Assembly: GCF_002093665.1 (NCBI RefSeq) | Contig: NZ_MRWE01000020.1 | Coordinates: 24,208-88,207, forward strand | Source of the DNA: Rouxiella badensis | GTDB lineage: Bacteria > Pseudomonadota > Gammaproteobacteria > Enterobacterales > Enterobacteriaceae | Direction: 5' to 3' | DNA: 64,000 bases | In this document: positions 53,503-62,513 of the stretch, in pieces | Numbering within the stretch: position 1 is the stretch's first letter | Layout: each line of letters begins with the position of its first letter | Made by a program: the position numbers and the translations under genes | Notes under the pieces: generated by a model | What the model was told of the DNA's origin: nothing | Databases searched by the model: none | The model's input: the letters and a program-made list of their open reading frames with translations, nothing else

Positions 53503-54456
53503 TTATTGTTTCAGCTTCGGATTGAAGGCAATGGTGGCGATATCGGCCAGCAGCAGTAGCAGCAGATAGCAGCCGCTGAACAGCATCACGCACAGCTGCA
53601 CAATAGGCAGGTCGCGATTGCTCACGGCATCGACCATTTGGCTCGCCAGGCCCGGATAACTGAAGATAGTTTCGATAATAATCACCCCACCAAACAAATA
53701 AGACAGGCTCAGTGAGATGGCATTGGCAATCGGCCCGACCGCGTTGGGCAATGCGTGACGCAGCACGGCGCGCAGCGGACGCACGCCTTTCAGCAGGGTC
53801 ATTTCAAGATAGGAACTGTCGAGCTGGTTGATGATGGCAGAGCGCGTCATGCGCGCCATCTGTGCCACCAGCACGCAGCAGAGGGTAAAGACCGGCAGTG
53901 CGTACGCCTGCAGGTAGCCCAGAAAATTCTGATTGGTGGAACCCAGCGACATCGCCGGGAACCAGTGCAGATGCACCGCAAACACCATAACGGAGACGGT
54001 CGCCACCAAAAACTCAGGGACGGCCACCACCGACATAGTGCCCACCACCAGCATGCGGTCAATCAGCGAACCCCGTTTCATCGCCGCCGTAATTCCGATG
54101 ATTACCGCCAGCGGCACCGACACCAGCGTGGTAATCCCGGCCAGCTCGAAGGTGGCGGGAATACGCTGGGCGACCATTTTTGCGACCGGTAAACCGTTGG
54201 CGAACGACTTGCCGAAATCGCCGTGCAGCATGCCGCCCAGCCATTCGAAATAGCGTTGCCAAATCGGCAGATTCAGGCCCAGTTGCTCACGCAGTGCCGC
54301 GACCGTTTCCGGCGTGGCCGCCTGCCCCAGCAGCTGCTGCGCCGCATCGCCCGGCAGCATGCTGGTAATGATAAAGACCAGCGCCGAGACGATAAACAGC
54401 GTCAAAATGCCCGAACCAATACGACGAAGAATAAGTAACAGGATAAGCTGATTCAT
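53503..54456 (-). CDS. Peptide-type ABC transporter permease (DppB type, third system)
   Basis: A 317-residue permease. The ATG at 54456 has GGAGG five bases upstream; the longer frame to 54495 overlaps the binding-protein gene end and has no better site. The B-type features are VFIITSMLPGDAAQQLLGQAA, the docking loop LEMTLLKGVRPLRAVLRHALP and LADIATIAFNPKLKQ at the end. It forms the channel with the DppC-type partner. Confidence 0.9.
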   Translation of the reverse strand: MNQLILLLILRRIGSGILTLFIVSALVFIITSMLPGDAAQQLLGQAATPETVAALREQLGLNLPIWQRYFEWLGGMLHGDFGKSFANGLPVAKMVAQRIPATFELAGITTLVSVPLAVIIGITAAMKRGSLIDRMLVVGTMSVVAVPEFLVATVSVMVFAVHLHWFPAMSLGSTNQNFLGYLQAYALPVFTLCCVLVAQMARMTRSAIINQLDSSYLEMTLLKGVRPLRAVLRHALPNAVGPIANAISLSLSYLFGGVIIIETIFSYPGLASQMVDAVSNRDLPIVQLCVMLFSGCYLLLLLLADIATIAFNPKLKQ

Positions 54457-54469
54457 AACTGCCTCCAGA

Positions 54470-56077
54470 TTAGGATGCCAACCAGACGAACTCACTGAAG
54501 CGATAGCCCATCATCATGCCGGAGGGATAAGACTCCACCCCTTTAACCTTGTTGCTGTAGCCGTCTAACGAACTGATAAACAGCGGGATAATGGTGCCGC
54601 AGTGGTCATAGACTAGCGCCTGCATATCGCCATACATCTGCTTGCGCCTGGCCTGATCTCGTTCACCGCGTGCCGCAGTCACCAGTTGGTCGAACTGCGG
54701 GTTTTTCCAGCCGGACTCGTTCCAGGGGGCGTCTGACTTGTAGAACTGGCTGAACAGCAGGTCCAGCGTCGGGCGGGGGTTGACCGAGCCGTATGAAATA
54801 GGATGCTTCATCCAGTGCTGCGACCAGTAACCGTCGTAGGGAACACGACGCACCTTGAGGTTCATTCCGACCTGTGCGCCGAGCTGTTGCAGGAACTGCG
54901 CCCCCTCCATCGCACCTTCGATATTATCGGTGGTGACGATTTCTAGGCTCGGCTTCACTAACCCGGACTTCTTGAGATAAAACTTCGCTTTGTCGAGATC
55001 ATTAGGCCGCTGCGGCAGGTCTTTATTGAAATACGGATGCCAAGGTGGAACCGGATGGTCATTGGCCACCGTGCCAAACCCCTGAAGCGCCGTTTTAAGC
55101 AGCAGTTCGCGCGGCTGCAAATATTTCATCGCCAGCACAAAGTCCGGATTGCCGGTGACCGGTGCGTCCTGACGCAGAATGAGGTCGCTGTACATGCCGG
55201 ACTTGCTCTCCAATACCGAGCAGGATCCCGAGCCGTTGATACGCTTTACGTCGCGCGAACTGATGGTCGAGACGAAGTGCAGCTCACCGGACAGCAACGC
55301 ATTGACGCGCGCCGCCTGGTCGGTCACGCCCAGCAGCTCAACCTCGTCGAGGTGCGGCAGGCCGGGTTTCCAGAAGTTTTTGTTGCGCTCACCGAGGGTG
55401 CGATTTCCCGGGGTAAACTCTTTACAGACATAGGGGCCGGTGCCGACAGCCTTGCTGAAATCTTTGGTGCCGTCCTGCAGGATAAGAAACGCTGGCGTGC
55501 CGAGGATAGACGGCAGGTCAAAGTTTGCCTGCTCGAGTACCAGTTCCACTTCCATCAGGCCGACGGCCTTGATGCTGGCAAACTGTTTGGCGAGTGAAAT
55601 CGCGGTCGAGGCCACGGCAGGGTCTTTATGGCGCGACAGCGAGAACACCACGTCCTGTGCGTTAAGCGACTTGCCGTCGTGGAAGGTGACGCCCTGACGC
55701 AGCTTGATGCTCCACGTGACACCGTCACTGCTGCTAATCGACTCGGCCAGTCCCATCTGCGGGATAAGTTTGCTGTCCAGCTCAGTCAGGCCACTGTAGA
55801 ACATATATTGCCGCATGTAGTCGCCGCTGTTGTTGGCCTTGGCGGGATCCATGGTGTCGGCGGCCGAGGAGTTAGCGGCCGCGGCGCGCAGTTTACCGCC
55901 CTTGACCGGCGTGGCCTCGGCGGCCCAGGCTCCGTTTGGCAGGCTGATGATGCCGGTGCTGAGCGCCGCCCCGGCGGAGAACATTTTCATCATGCCGCGG
56001 CGCGAGATATTGATCTCAGAAAAATTTGAAGCAGACTTCGGTGTTGCTGGACCTGATTCTTTACGAAATTTACTCAT
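54470..56077 (-). CDS. Peptide-type ABC transporter substrate-binding protein, Tat signal (third system)
   Basis: A 535-residue SBP family 5 protein. The ATG at 56077 has GGGGAG upstream, and gives a long twin-arginine leader with ISRRGMMKMFSAGAALSTGI and a cleavage region at GAWA near residue 52; the frame to 56227 has no good start signal. The family block LNAQDVVFSLSRHKDP is near residue 145. It binds the substrate in the periplasm, probably the amine compound degraded by the surrounding enzymes. It is the second Tat-dependent peptide-type binding protein in the window. Confidence 0.88.
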   Translation of the reverse strand: MSKFRKESGPATPKSASNFSEINISRRGMMKMFSAGAALSTGIISLPNGAWAAEATPVKGGKLRAAAANSSAADTMDPAKANNSGDYMRQYMFYSGLTELDSKLIPQMGLAESISSSDGVTWSIKLRQGVTFHDGKSLNAQDVVFSLSRHKDPAVASTAISLAKQFASIKAVGLMEVELVLEQANFDLPSILGTPAFLILQDGTKDFSKAVGTGPYVCKEFTPGNRTLGERNKNFWKPGLPHLDEVELLGVTDQAARVNALLSGELHFVSTISSRDVKRINGSGSCSVLESKSGMYSDLILRQDAPVTGNPDFVLAMKYLQPRELLLKTALQGFGTVANDHPVPPWHPYFNKDLPQRPNDLDKAKFYLKKSGLVKPSLEIVTTDNIEGAMEGAQFLQQLGAQVGMNLKVRRVPYDGYWSQHWMKHPISYGSVNPRPTLDLLFSQFYKSDAPWNESGWKNPQFDQLVTAARGERDQARRKQMYGDMQALVYDHCGTIIPLFISSLDGYSNKVKGVESYPSGMMMGYRFSEFVWLAS

Positions 56078-56162
56078 TGAAATCTCCCCGAATGCGGTAT
56101 TTACCGAAAAAAGCTGTTGTTTTTGATCAAGAAAATCCAGTGCATTGCTGTGTGCCGCCGAC

Positions 56163-57440
56163 TCAAGACACCTTGTCTTTGGCTTTGTAATACAGGCCCG
56201 CCACTGGCAGGAACCAAGGCTTGCCAAAGTATCCCGGCATCGCCGCCCAGTTGCTGCGCTGCCACGGATTGCTTACCGGTTTGCCGGTCACCAACGCCGC
56301 CATCACCTTGCCCATGTACACCGACATCTGCGTGCCGTGGCCGCTGTAGCCCATTGAGTAAAACAGCCCCTCATGCTCACCGGCGCGCGGCAGGCGATCG
56401 GCGGTCATGTCGACCAGGCCACCCCAGCAGTAGTCGATATTGGCATTGGCCAACGACGGGAACAGCTCGCCCAGCCCCGTGCGCAATACGCCGCCGCTGC
56501 GGGCATCGGAGGTCGGGTTGCTAATCGCAAACCGCGCACGGCCGCCGAAAATCAGTCGGTTATCGGCGGTGGTGCGGAAATAATTCCCGATATTCAAGGA
56601 GGTAACATAGGTACGGTTGTTGATAAGCGCCGCCTGAAGTTTGGCGGGTGCCAGCGGTTCGGTGGCAATGATAAAACTGCCCACCGGCACGATACGGCGC
56701 TGGAACCATGAGAACGGCCCCTTGTCGGAGGTGCCTGTCGCCAGTAATACGCGTCCGGCGTCGATGTCGCCGCGCGAGGTGCTAACGCGATAGCGGTGCC
56801 CGTCAATCTGCTGTAAGCCGGTGACCGGGGTCTGCGGATAAATAGCCGCGCCCTTTTCGGCCGCCGCCTGAGCCAGACCGATGCCAAACTTGCCCATGTG
56901 CATCTGACCGCCGCCCTTTTGCAACAGCCCACCGTGGAAGGCGTCAGAACCCACTTCGTCGCGAATATGGCTGGCATCAATCAGCTCGACGTTGCTGTCT
57001 ACGGTGCGTTTGAGCAGCTCGTAGGTTTTCACTAGAGAAGGGAAATGCTTGGCCTTACTCGCCAGCTTGAGTTTGCCGGTGCGGATAAAATCGCAGTCAA
57101 TTGCCTCGTCTCTGACAATCGACTGCACGTAATCTACCGCCTCGGTGTAGGCGTGGTAATAGATGGATGCCTGCTCCAGACCGAGACTTTCAACCAATGA
57201 GGCAAAGTTTTGTGATACCCCGGTGTTGCAGTGCCCGCCGTTACGACCGGACGCCTGACTCAAAACGTCGCCCGCTTCAAGCACCACGACGTCAACACCG
57301 GCCAGCGCCAGATTATAGGCCGCGGACAGGCCGGTAAAACCGCCGCCGACCACCACAACATCCGCCTTCGCCGGGAGTTCCCCGCTGGCTGCGCCGGTAA
57401 ACGTCGGCGCCGTAGCCTGCCAAAATGATTCAAGTTTCAT
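56163..57440 (-). CDS. FAD-dependent oxidoreductase, PuuB/OrdL-like
   Basis: A 425-residue flavoprotein resembling gamma-glutamylputrescine oxidase: ADVVVVGGGFTGLSAAYNLA near 27, VVVLEAGDVLSQASGRNGG near 50, the RTTADNRLIFGGRARF block and the late MGYSGHGTQMSVYMGKVMA. PuuB oxidises a terminal C-NH bond of gamma-glutamylputrescine to the aldehyde with release of ammonia and peroxide. Here puuA is absent, so the actual substrate may be another N-substituted amine. It lies between the binding-protein gene and a HAD gene in the same operon. Confidence 0.85.
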   Translation of the reverse strand: MKLESFWQATAPTFTGAASGELPAKADVVVVGGGFTGLSAAYNLALAGVDVVVLEAGDVLSQASGRNGGHCNTGVSQNFASLVESLGLEQASIYYHAYTEAVDYVQSIVRDEAIDCDFIRTGKLKLASKAKHFPSLVKTYELLKRTVDSNVELIDASHIRDEVGSDAFHGGLLQKGGGQMHMGKFGIGLAQAAAEKGAAIYPQTPVTGLQQIDGHRYRVSTSRGDIDAGRVLLATGTSDKGPFSWFQRRIVPVGSFIIATEPLAPAKLQAALINNRTYVTSLNIGNYFRTTADNRLIFGGRARFAISNPTSDARSGGVLRTGLGELFPSLANANIDYCWGGLVDMTADRLPRAGEHEGLFYSMGYSGHGTQMSVYMGKVMAALVTGKPVSNPWQRSNWAAMPGYFGKPWFLPVAGLYYKAKDKVS

Positions 57441-57511
57441 GCCTGTGCCTCATCCTATGTGTTCCTGACCGCACGCCGTTTAGTGCATGCCTTTTGCCAC
57501 GGTGACGTGAC

Positions 57512-58180
57512 TTACAGCCCTACCACGCCCGGCAGACCGCCGATGTCTTTAATCTCGGTGTAGCCGTAGGCAGGGTTGGCAGGATCATGACCACGATTAA
57601 CCCAGACTTTGTTTTTGATGCCCATGTCATGGCAGGTCATCAGGTCGTAACGCAGGCTTGAGGAGACGTGCAGAATGTCTTCAGGACCACAGCCTAGCTC
57701 GTCGAGCATGTATTCGAAACCGCGCATTCTTGGCTTGTAGGACTGCGCCTGCTCGGCGGTAAAGACGCGATGAATCGGTGCGCCGAGACGCGGCACGTGG
57801 TGGGTAATCAGGTCATTCATGGTGTTGGAGAGCAGCACCAGAGGAAACGCCTCGGCAACCTTTGCCAGACCGGCAGGCACGTCAGGATGCGGGCCCCAAG
57901 TCGCACAGGCCTCCATAATACCGGCACCGTCGCTGTCTTTATATTCCACGCCCCATTTCTTGCAGGTGCGGGCGATCGCCTGACACACCACGTCGGGATA
58001 AGGTTTCCACGCGCCCAGTACTTCGTCCATACGGTAACGTGCGAAGTCGGTGGTAAAAGCCAACATCTCTTCAGCACTGACGCGGTCGGCAAAAATTGCG
58101 CTCGCCGCACCGGCCATGTCGAAGTTAATCAGCGTGCCGTAGCAGTCGAAAGTAATAAACTTAGGTTTGAATACCGCCAT
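57512..58180 (-). CDS. HAD-superfamily type II hydrolase ((S)-2-haloacid dehalogenase family)
   Basis: A 222-residue protein with all HAD motifs: nucleophile FDCYGTLINFD (Asp11), LLSNTMNDL (Ser), YKPRMRGFEYML (Lys) and the late HVSSSLRYDLMTCHDMG. The type II dehalogenase family hydrolyses 2-haloacids, but many members in amine operons act as phosphatases or on unknown substrates. It sits 71 bp after the PuuB-like gene and 51 bp before the aldehyde dehydrogenase stop, so it is co-transcribed. The dehalogenase reaction is not implied by context. Confidence 0.82.
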   Translation of the reverse strand: MAVFKPKFITFDCYGTLINFDMAGAASAIFADRVSAEEMLAFTTDFARYRMDEVLGAWKPYPDVVCQAIARTCKKWGVEYKDSDGAGIMEACATWGPHPDVPAGLAKVAEAFPLVLLSNTMNDLITHHVPRLGAPIHRVFTAEQAQSYKPRMRGFEYMLDELGCGPEDILHVSSSLRYDLMTCHDMGIKNKVWVNRGHDPANPAYGYTEIKDIGGLPGVVGL

Positions 58181-58231
58181 GATAATCCCCTTCTCCGATA
58201 GTTTTCGTCGTGTGACAGGTAGTGGAAAGTT

Positions 58232-59704
58232 TTAAAAATCAATCAGTACGCTTTTGTAACGCAGACAGGCTTCGAACGCCTGACGGCCAAGGTCTTTGCC
58301 GATGCCGGAGCCGTTAAAGCCGCCGGTCGGGATAATAAAATCGCCCGAGCGCCCGTAGCGGTTGATCCACACGGTCCCCGCTGCGAGGCGGCGCATGGCG
58401 CGCATCGCGCGTTCGATATTGAGGGTATGCACGCCCGCCGCCAGACCGTAGAGCGGGTGACTGGCCAGCGCCAGCCCCTGCTCTTCGGAGTCAAAGGTCT
58501 GGATGGTCAACACCGGACCAAAGATCTCTTCCTGCACGGCCGCAGAGTCTGCGCCGACGCCCGCCAGCAGCGTCGGTTTAAAGAAGTAGCCCTGTTGGGT
58601 ATCCGGGAAGAATTCCCCCCCGGCCAGCAGCTGCGCTCCTTCGTCAATGGCGGTCTGTACGATGGACTGAATCTTCTTCGCCTGACGCGCGTCGATAATA
58701 GGCGCGTAGCGGCAGGCGCTTTGCCAGGTATTCCCCGGCTCGACGCTTTCACAGAGTTCAATCAGCTTGCCTGTCAGCGCCTCGGCGATGCCGGACTGCA
58801 CCACTAACCGGGTTCCGGCCACGCAGGCCTGCCCACCGTTAGCGGTAAAACCGCGGAAGATACGCGCCGCCACCGTCTCGAGGTCACCGGCGTCGTCAAA
58901 CACCAGCTGTGGGCTTTTACCGCCCAGTTCTAGGGTGACCGGCTTCATGCCGTTGAGCGCCGCCTGGCTCATAATCTGTGCGCCGGTCGCCGTAGAACCG
59001 GTAAAAGACACCTTGCGGACCAACGGATGGTTGACCAACGCGCTGCCGCAGCTCACCCCGCGGCCCTGCACAATATTCAGCACGCCTGCTGGCAAACCGG
59101 CCTCTATCGCCAGCTCGGCCAGCATCACGCTGGAGAACGGTGTCAGTTCGGAAGGTTTGAGCACCACGGCGTTGCCTGCCGCCAGCGCCGGACCCAGCTT
59201 CCACGAGGCCATCGACAGCGGGAAGTTCCACGGCGTGATAGCGCCAATGACGCCGTAGGGTTCAGGCACCAGCATACCCAGGCTGCTGTCGCGGGTTGGC
59301 AGTACGTCGCCGCTGTATTTGTCGCAGCACTCTGCATAGAAGCGAATCGCCTCGGCGGTGAAAGGAATTTCGTGATTCACCACGTCATAAATTGGGCGCG
59401 TGGAACTGACCGCCTCAAGCCGGCCGAGAGATTCGGCGTTGGCCTCTATCAGGTCGGCCCAGCGGCGCAACACCCTGGCACGTTCGCGCGGCGAGCGGGT
59501 TCCCCAGCCACTCTCCCGCCAGGACTGATGAGCGTTGGTGACGGCTAGGTCGACCAGTGCCGCATCAGCGTCCGGGATATCGCCAAGGAATTGTCCGTCG
59601 GAGGGGCGGTTGACGCTAATGCGCTCGCCGTGGCCGACGTGGATTTTGCCACCAATCAGGTGCCCGGCGGGTAAAGGCACTTTTTCAGGATCAAAACTCA
59701 ACAT
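58232..59704 (-). CDS. NAD(P)-dependent aldehyde dehydrogenase (PuuC-like)
   Basis: A 490-residue enzyme. The ATG at 59704 has AAGGA nine bases upstream; a TTG at 59713 is less likely. It has ITPWNFP near 157, KPSELTPFS, the VTLELGGKSP block (catalytic Glu259), GQACVAGTR (catalytic Cys294) and a conserved C-terminal GGFNGSGIGKDLG. It oxidises the aldehyde formed by the FAD oxidoreductases to an acid. It is the first gene of the operon, preceded by a 608-bp gap that holds a sigma-54-type promoter. Confidence 0.9.
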   Translation of the reverse strand: MLSFDPEKVPLPAGHLIGGKIHVGHGERISVNRPSDGQFLGDIPDADAALVDLAVTNAHQSWRESGWGTRSPRERARVLRRWADLIEANAESLGRLEAVSSTRPIYDVVNHEIPFTAEAIRFYAECCDKYSGDVLPTRDSSLGMLVPEPYGVIGAITPWNFPLSMASWKLGPALAAGNAVVLKPSELTPFSSVMLAELAIEAGLPAGVLNIVQGRGVSCGSALVNHPLVRKVSFTGSTATGAQIMSQAALNGMKPVTLELGGKSPQLVFDDAGDLETVAARIFRGFTANGGQACVAGTRLVVQSGIAEALTGKLIELCESVEPGNTWQSACRYAPIIDARQAKKIQSIVQTAIDEGAQLLAGGEFFPDTQQGYFFKPTLLAGVGADSAAVQEEIFGPVLTIQTFDSEEQGLALASHPLYGLAAGVHTLNIERAMRAMRRLAAGTVWINRYGRSGDFIIPTGGFNGSGIGKDLGRQAFEACLRYKSVLIDF

Positions 59705-59916
59705 AATTAACAATTCCTTCTTATTTACAGGGCTTAAATTTGTCGGCGTCGGCGACGCAGAAAATATTTTTAACCAATGACGGAGCGATCAAACATTAAC
59801 CAAGCCGCATTTAAGCTGTTTATTTACCACTCAACGTCATTATCGATAAATTTATTACTTTGCGGCCTGGAAAAACCGCCAAGAACATCACTTTTATCAC
59901 TGGCTAAATACTTATA

Positions 59917-59932
59917 AGCATAAAGCGTGCCA
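59917..59932 (-). promoter_or_regulatory. Sigma-54 (RpoN) type promoter for the amine-catabolic operon
   Basis: On the minus strand, TGGCACGCTTTATGCT matches TGGCACG-N4-TTGCW with correct -24 GG and -12 GC spacing and one mismatch. The predicted start is near 59905, about 200 bases before the aldehyde dehydrogenase ATG. Nitrogen-limitation control through sigma-54 would suit an operon that frees ammonia from amines. Confidence 0.6.
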
Positions 59933-60052
59933 TATTACGGAAAATTTAAAATGCGGTATGCACAGCCGAAAAAACGTTTTATGCCGTGTAGGAGCTCAAA
60001 ACTTCACAGATCCGTTTTTTGCATTTTTGTCCCGCTGCCAAAGATAACCTGC

Positions 60053-60094
60053 TGCACCAAATGAATGATTTTATCGCCTCCGCTTGCACCAAAA
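60053..60094. promoter_or_regulatory. Two TGCACCAA half-sites upstream of the sigma-54-type promoter
   Basis: TGCACCAA at 60053-60060 and TGCACCAAAA at 60085-60094 lie 121 and 153 bp upstream of the promoter, 32 bp (about three helical turns) apart in direct orientation. TGCACCA is the left half of the NtrC site; the right halves are poorly conserved, so these are weak candidate enhancers. The remainder of the gap 59705-60312 shows no gene. Confidence 0.35.
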
Positions 60095-60232
60095 TAAACG
60101 GCACGCGGGAAGCGAATTTCATTAACCTGCTATTTTATAAGATAAAATAGGATTGCACTGAGAAAGGACGCGTCGGCCCGCGCTGAGACGTTGATAAGCC
60201 ACGATATTTTGCGGTCGGTATTTAAAGAGGTT

Positions 60233-60264
60233 AAAAAGCGGCTACCCGTTAAGAGTTAGCCGCC
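60233..60264 (-). terminator. Terminator for gabD
   Basis: GCGGCTA and TAGCCGC form a perfect 7-bp stem. Read on the minus strand it is followed by TTTTTAA, about 50 bases after the gabD stop codon. It separates gabD transcription from the downstream aldehyde dehydrogenase operon, which has its own promoter. Confidence 0.75.
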
Positions 60265-60312
60265 GTGTTGGGGAGTAAAATGAAAAATGCGCAGAAGTTA
60301 AATCGTCATGAT

Positions 60313-61773
60313 TTAGTTAAGGCCGCCAATATGGAAAGACTTCATTTCAAGATATTCTTCAATTCCCGCTTTCGCCCCTTCTCGACCTATTCCGGAAAGT
60401 TTTATTCCGCCAAATGGCGCTATTTCCAGCGAAACCGATCCGGTATTTAATCCCACCATTCCGAATTCAAGTTTTTCCGCTACGCGCCACGAACGGCGCA
60501 AATTCTCGGTAAAGAAATAAGCCGCTAAACCGAACGGCGTGGCGTTGGCTAAATCGATGGCTTCTTGTTCATTATCAAAGCAGAACAGCGGCGCAACGGG
60601 GCCAAAGGTCTCTTCATTAGCAATAAGCATACTGGCGTTCACGTCGGCCAATACCGTGGGTTTGGCAAAATTTCCTTCGTTCTCGGCAATCCCCCCCGTC
60701 AACAGGCGGGCGCCTTGGCTCAACGCGTCGTCAATGTGGCGATTGACCTTCTCTACCGCCGATTTGTTAATCAAAGGGCCAATCTGCGTGCCTTCGGCAA
60801 ACCCGTCACCGACCTTGAGCCTGCGGGTCTCCTCGACCAGGCGGGCCGCGAACTGGTCATAAATACCGCGCTGTACCAGAATTCGGTTGGCACAAACGCA
60901 GGTCTGGCCGCCGTTGCGGAATTTGCTTACCATCACACCGGCAATAGCCAAGTCGATATCGGCGTCGTCAAAGACAATAAAGGGAGCATTACCGCCTAGC
61001 TCAAAGCTTAGGCGTTTTACCGAGTCGGCGCACTGGCGCATCAGAAGCTGTCCGACGCGCGTCGAGCCGGTGAACGACAGTTTACGCACCAGCGGATTAC
61101 CGGTCAGCTCTGCCCCAATCCCCTGTGGCATACCGGTCACTATCTGCAACGCGCCGCCCGGAATACCGGCCCGTGAAGCGAGCTCAGCCAATGCCAGGGC
61201 CGACAGCGGCGTGAGATCGGAGGGTTTAACGATAATCGGGCAACCCGCTGCCAGCGCGGGTGCGCATTTGCGGGTAATCATCGCAATCGGGAAATTCCAT
61301 GGCGTGATGGCGGCGGCGATACCCACCGGCTGTTTAAGCACCAGAATGCGGCGGTCGCGCGTCGGCGAAGGAAGGGTTTCGCCATAGATGCGCCTTGCCT
61401 CTTCGGCAAACCATTTGACGAAGCTGGCACCATAGCGCACTTCACCCCGCGCCTCCTCAAGCGATTTACCCTGCTCGGCGGTCATAATAATCGCCAGGTC
61501 TTCAGTATGGTCGAGGATCAGCTGATACCATCTCTCCAGCATCCCGGCACGTTCTGCTGCCGGTATTTCGGCAAACTCATGACGAATAGCCTCGGCGGCC
61601 TGAATGGCCTCACGGGTGTCCTGTTGGTCCATAGCCGGAACCTTGGCAATCACCTGCCCATTAGCAGGATTCACGACGTCGAGGGTTTCATGGCTGTGAG
61701 CGTCCACCCAGCGTCCGGCGATAAAAGCCTGCTGGCGGTAAAGAGAGGGTTCTTTCAGGGACAGTTGCGGCAT
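60313..61773 (-). CDS. gabD: Succinate-semialdehyde dehydrogenase
   Basis: A 486-residue enzyme close to E. coli GabD (482). Markers are ITPWNFPIAMITRKCAPALA, LSFTGSTRVG, the FELGGNAPFIVFDDADID block (Glu258), GQTCVCANR (catalytic Cys292 with the redox-partner Cys294) and the C-terminal PFGGIKLSGIGREGAKAGI. It oxidises succinate semialdehyde to succinate, normally with NADP. The ATG at 61773 has GTGGAGA upstream; the longer frame to 61809 is unnecessary. It has its own terminator but belongs in function with the GabT-like gene at 44.9 kb. Confidence 0.92.
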   Translation of the reverse strand: MPQLSLKEPSLYRQQAFIAGRWVDAHSHETLDVVNPANGQVIAKVPAMDQQDTREAIQAAEAIRHEFAEIPAAERAGMLERWYQLILDHTEDLAIIMTAEQGKSLEEARGEVRYGASFVKWFAEEARRIYGETLPSPTRDRRILVLKQPVGIAAAITPWNFPIAMITRKCAPALAAGCPIIVKPSDLTPLSALALAELASRAGIPGGALQIVTGMPQGIGAELTGNPLVRKLSFTGSTRVGQLLMRQCADSVKRLSFELGGNAPFIVFDDADIDLAIAGVMVSKFRNGGQTCVCANRILVQRGIYDQFAARLVEETRRLKVGDGFAEGTQIGPLINKSAVEKVNRHIDDALSQGARLLTGGIAENEGNFAKPTVLADVNASMLIANEETFGPVAPLFCFDNEQEAIDLANATPFGLAAYFFTENLRRSWRVAEKLEFGMVGLNTGSVSLEIAPFGGIKLSGIGREGAKAGIEEYLEMKSFHIGGLN

Positions 61774-62309
61774 GTTTTCTCCACTAAGCGCAGTAACTCG
61801 GGGGTTCAAATTACTCTACCGGTAATGTGGAATTTTTTGTGGGGAATGCGCTCAGGCTGACAGCAGATTCTGCGTTATACGGACGAAAAAAGAAATTTCG
61901 CAGCCTCCCCTGCAAACAGCGTTCGGTTACAAATAAGTTACATTTAGATGGCAGTCTGACTAAATCAATAGCCAAACGATTAAGAAAGCAGCACAATGCT
62001 TATTTACTTAAGGCATATAAATAGTAATGAAATTGCATTAGTAAAATTACCTTATGTCTTCTCTATCCCTCACAATGATTAGGAATATACTCTTCAATTC
62101 CCTCTTTAACTTGGTTTATTATTATATTTCAGAATAATCTCCGTCTTATTTTTTTAAGTGAGATATTTTACACTTTTTTTACCAAAATAGAGCCAAATTC
62201 AATAAGATAAGGTAAAGTAAATTCGTGGTCACAAAGGAGTGGTATCACTATATTCCTGCCGTAATACGCCACAATGCATAAACATTACTCAACTATTATG
62301 GAGCTTATT
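61774..62309 (+). other. Intergenic gap between gabD and the small-peptide genes
   Basis: This gap becomes very AT-rich towards its right end. I see no coding region: short frames at 61827 and 61811 overlap on opposite strands and have no ribosome binding site or family match. It must hold the gabD promoter (minus) and the promoter of the first double-glycine peptide gene (plus). No clear operator or terminator stands out. Confidence 0.4.
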
Positions 62310-62513
62310 ATGAAAGAACTTAACACTGTTGAAGTGGATCAGGTTGCTGGTGGCGGTCTTTTAACTAGCCTGCTGGGTGATGTAGCGAACGCTGTATCTC
62401 CACTGGTAAACCAGCTGGTAACAACGACTGTTCCAAACGCTGTTGAAAGCGTTGTCGAAGGCGTTAACGGCGTCGCTGATGGCCTGGCGTCTGCACTGCA
62501 AGCTGTTTTCTAA
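62310..62513 (+). CDS. Double-glycine-leader peptide, microcin/bacteriocin-like precursor 1
   Basis: A 67-residue peptide. The ATG at 62310 (with TATGGAG upstream) is chosen over one at 62274 because it gives the leader MKELNTVEVDQVAGG, which fits class II bacteriocin leaders cut after Gly-Gly by C39-peptidase ABC exporters. The mature part (about 52 residues) has no Cys and is rich in Val, Leu, Ala and Asn, with heptad-like hydrophobic spacing that suggests an amphipathic helix. It is one of three paralogs; no immunity or exporter gene is in the window. Antibacterial activity is inferred. Confidence 0.7.
   Translation: MKELNTVEVDQVAGGGLLTSLLGDVANAVSPLVNQLVTTTVPNAVESVVEGVNGVADGLASALQAVF

Noticed and set aside
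57512..58180. Haloacid catabolism as the purpose of the HAD gene
   Set aside because: No haloacid transporter or related enzyme is present; the surrounding genes all concern amines, so the family name should not be read as function.
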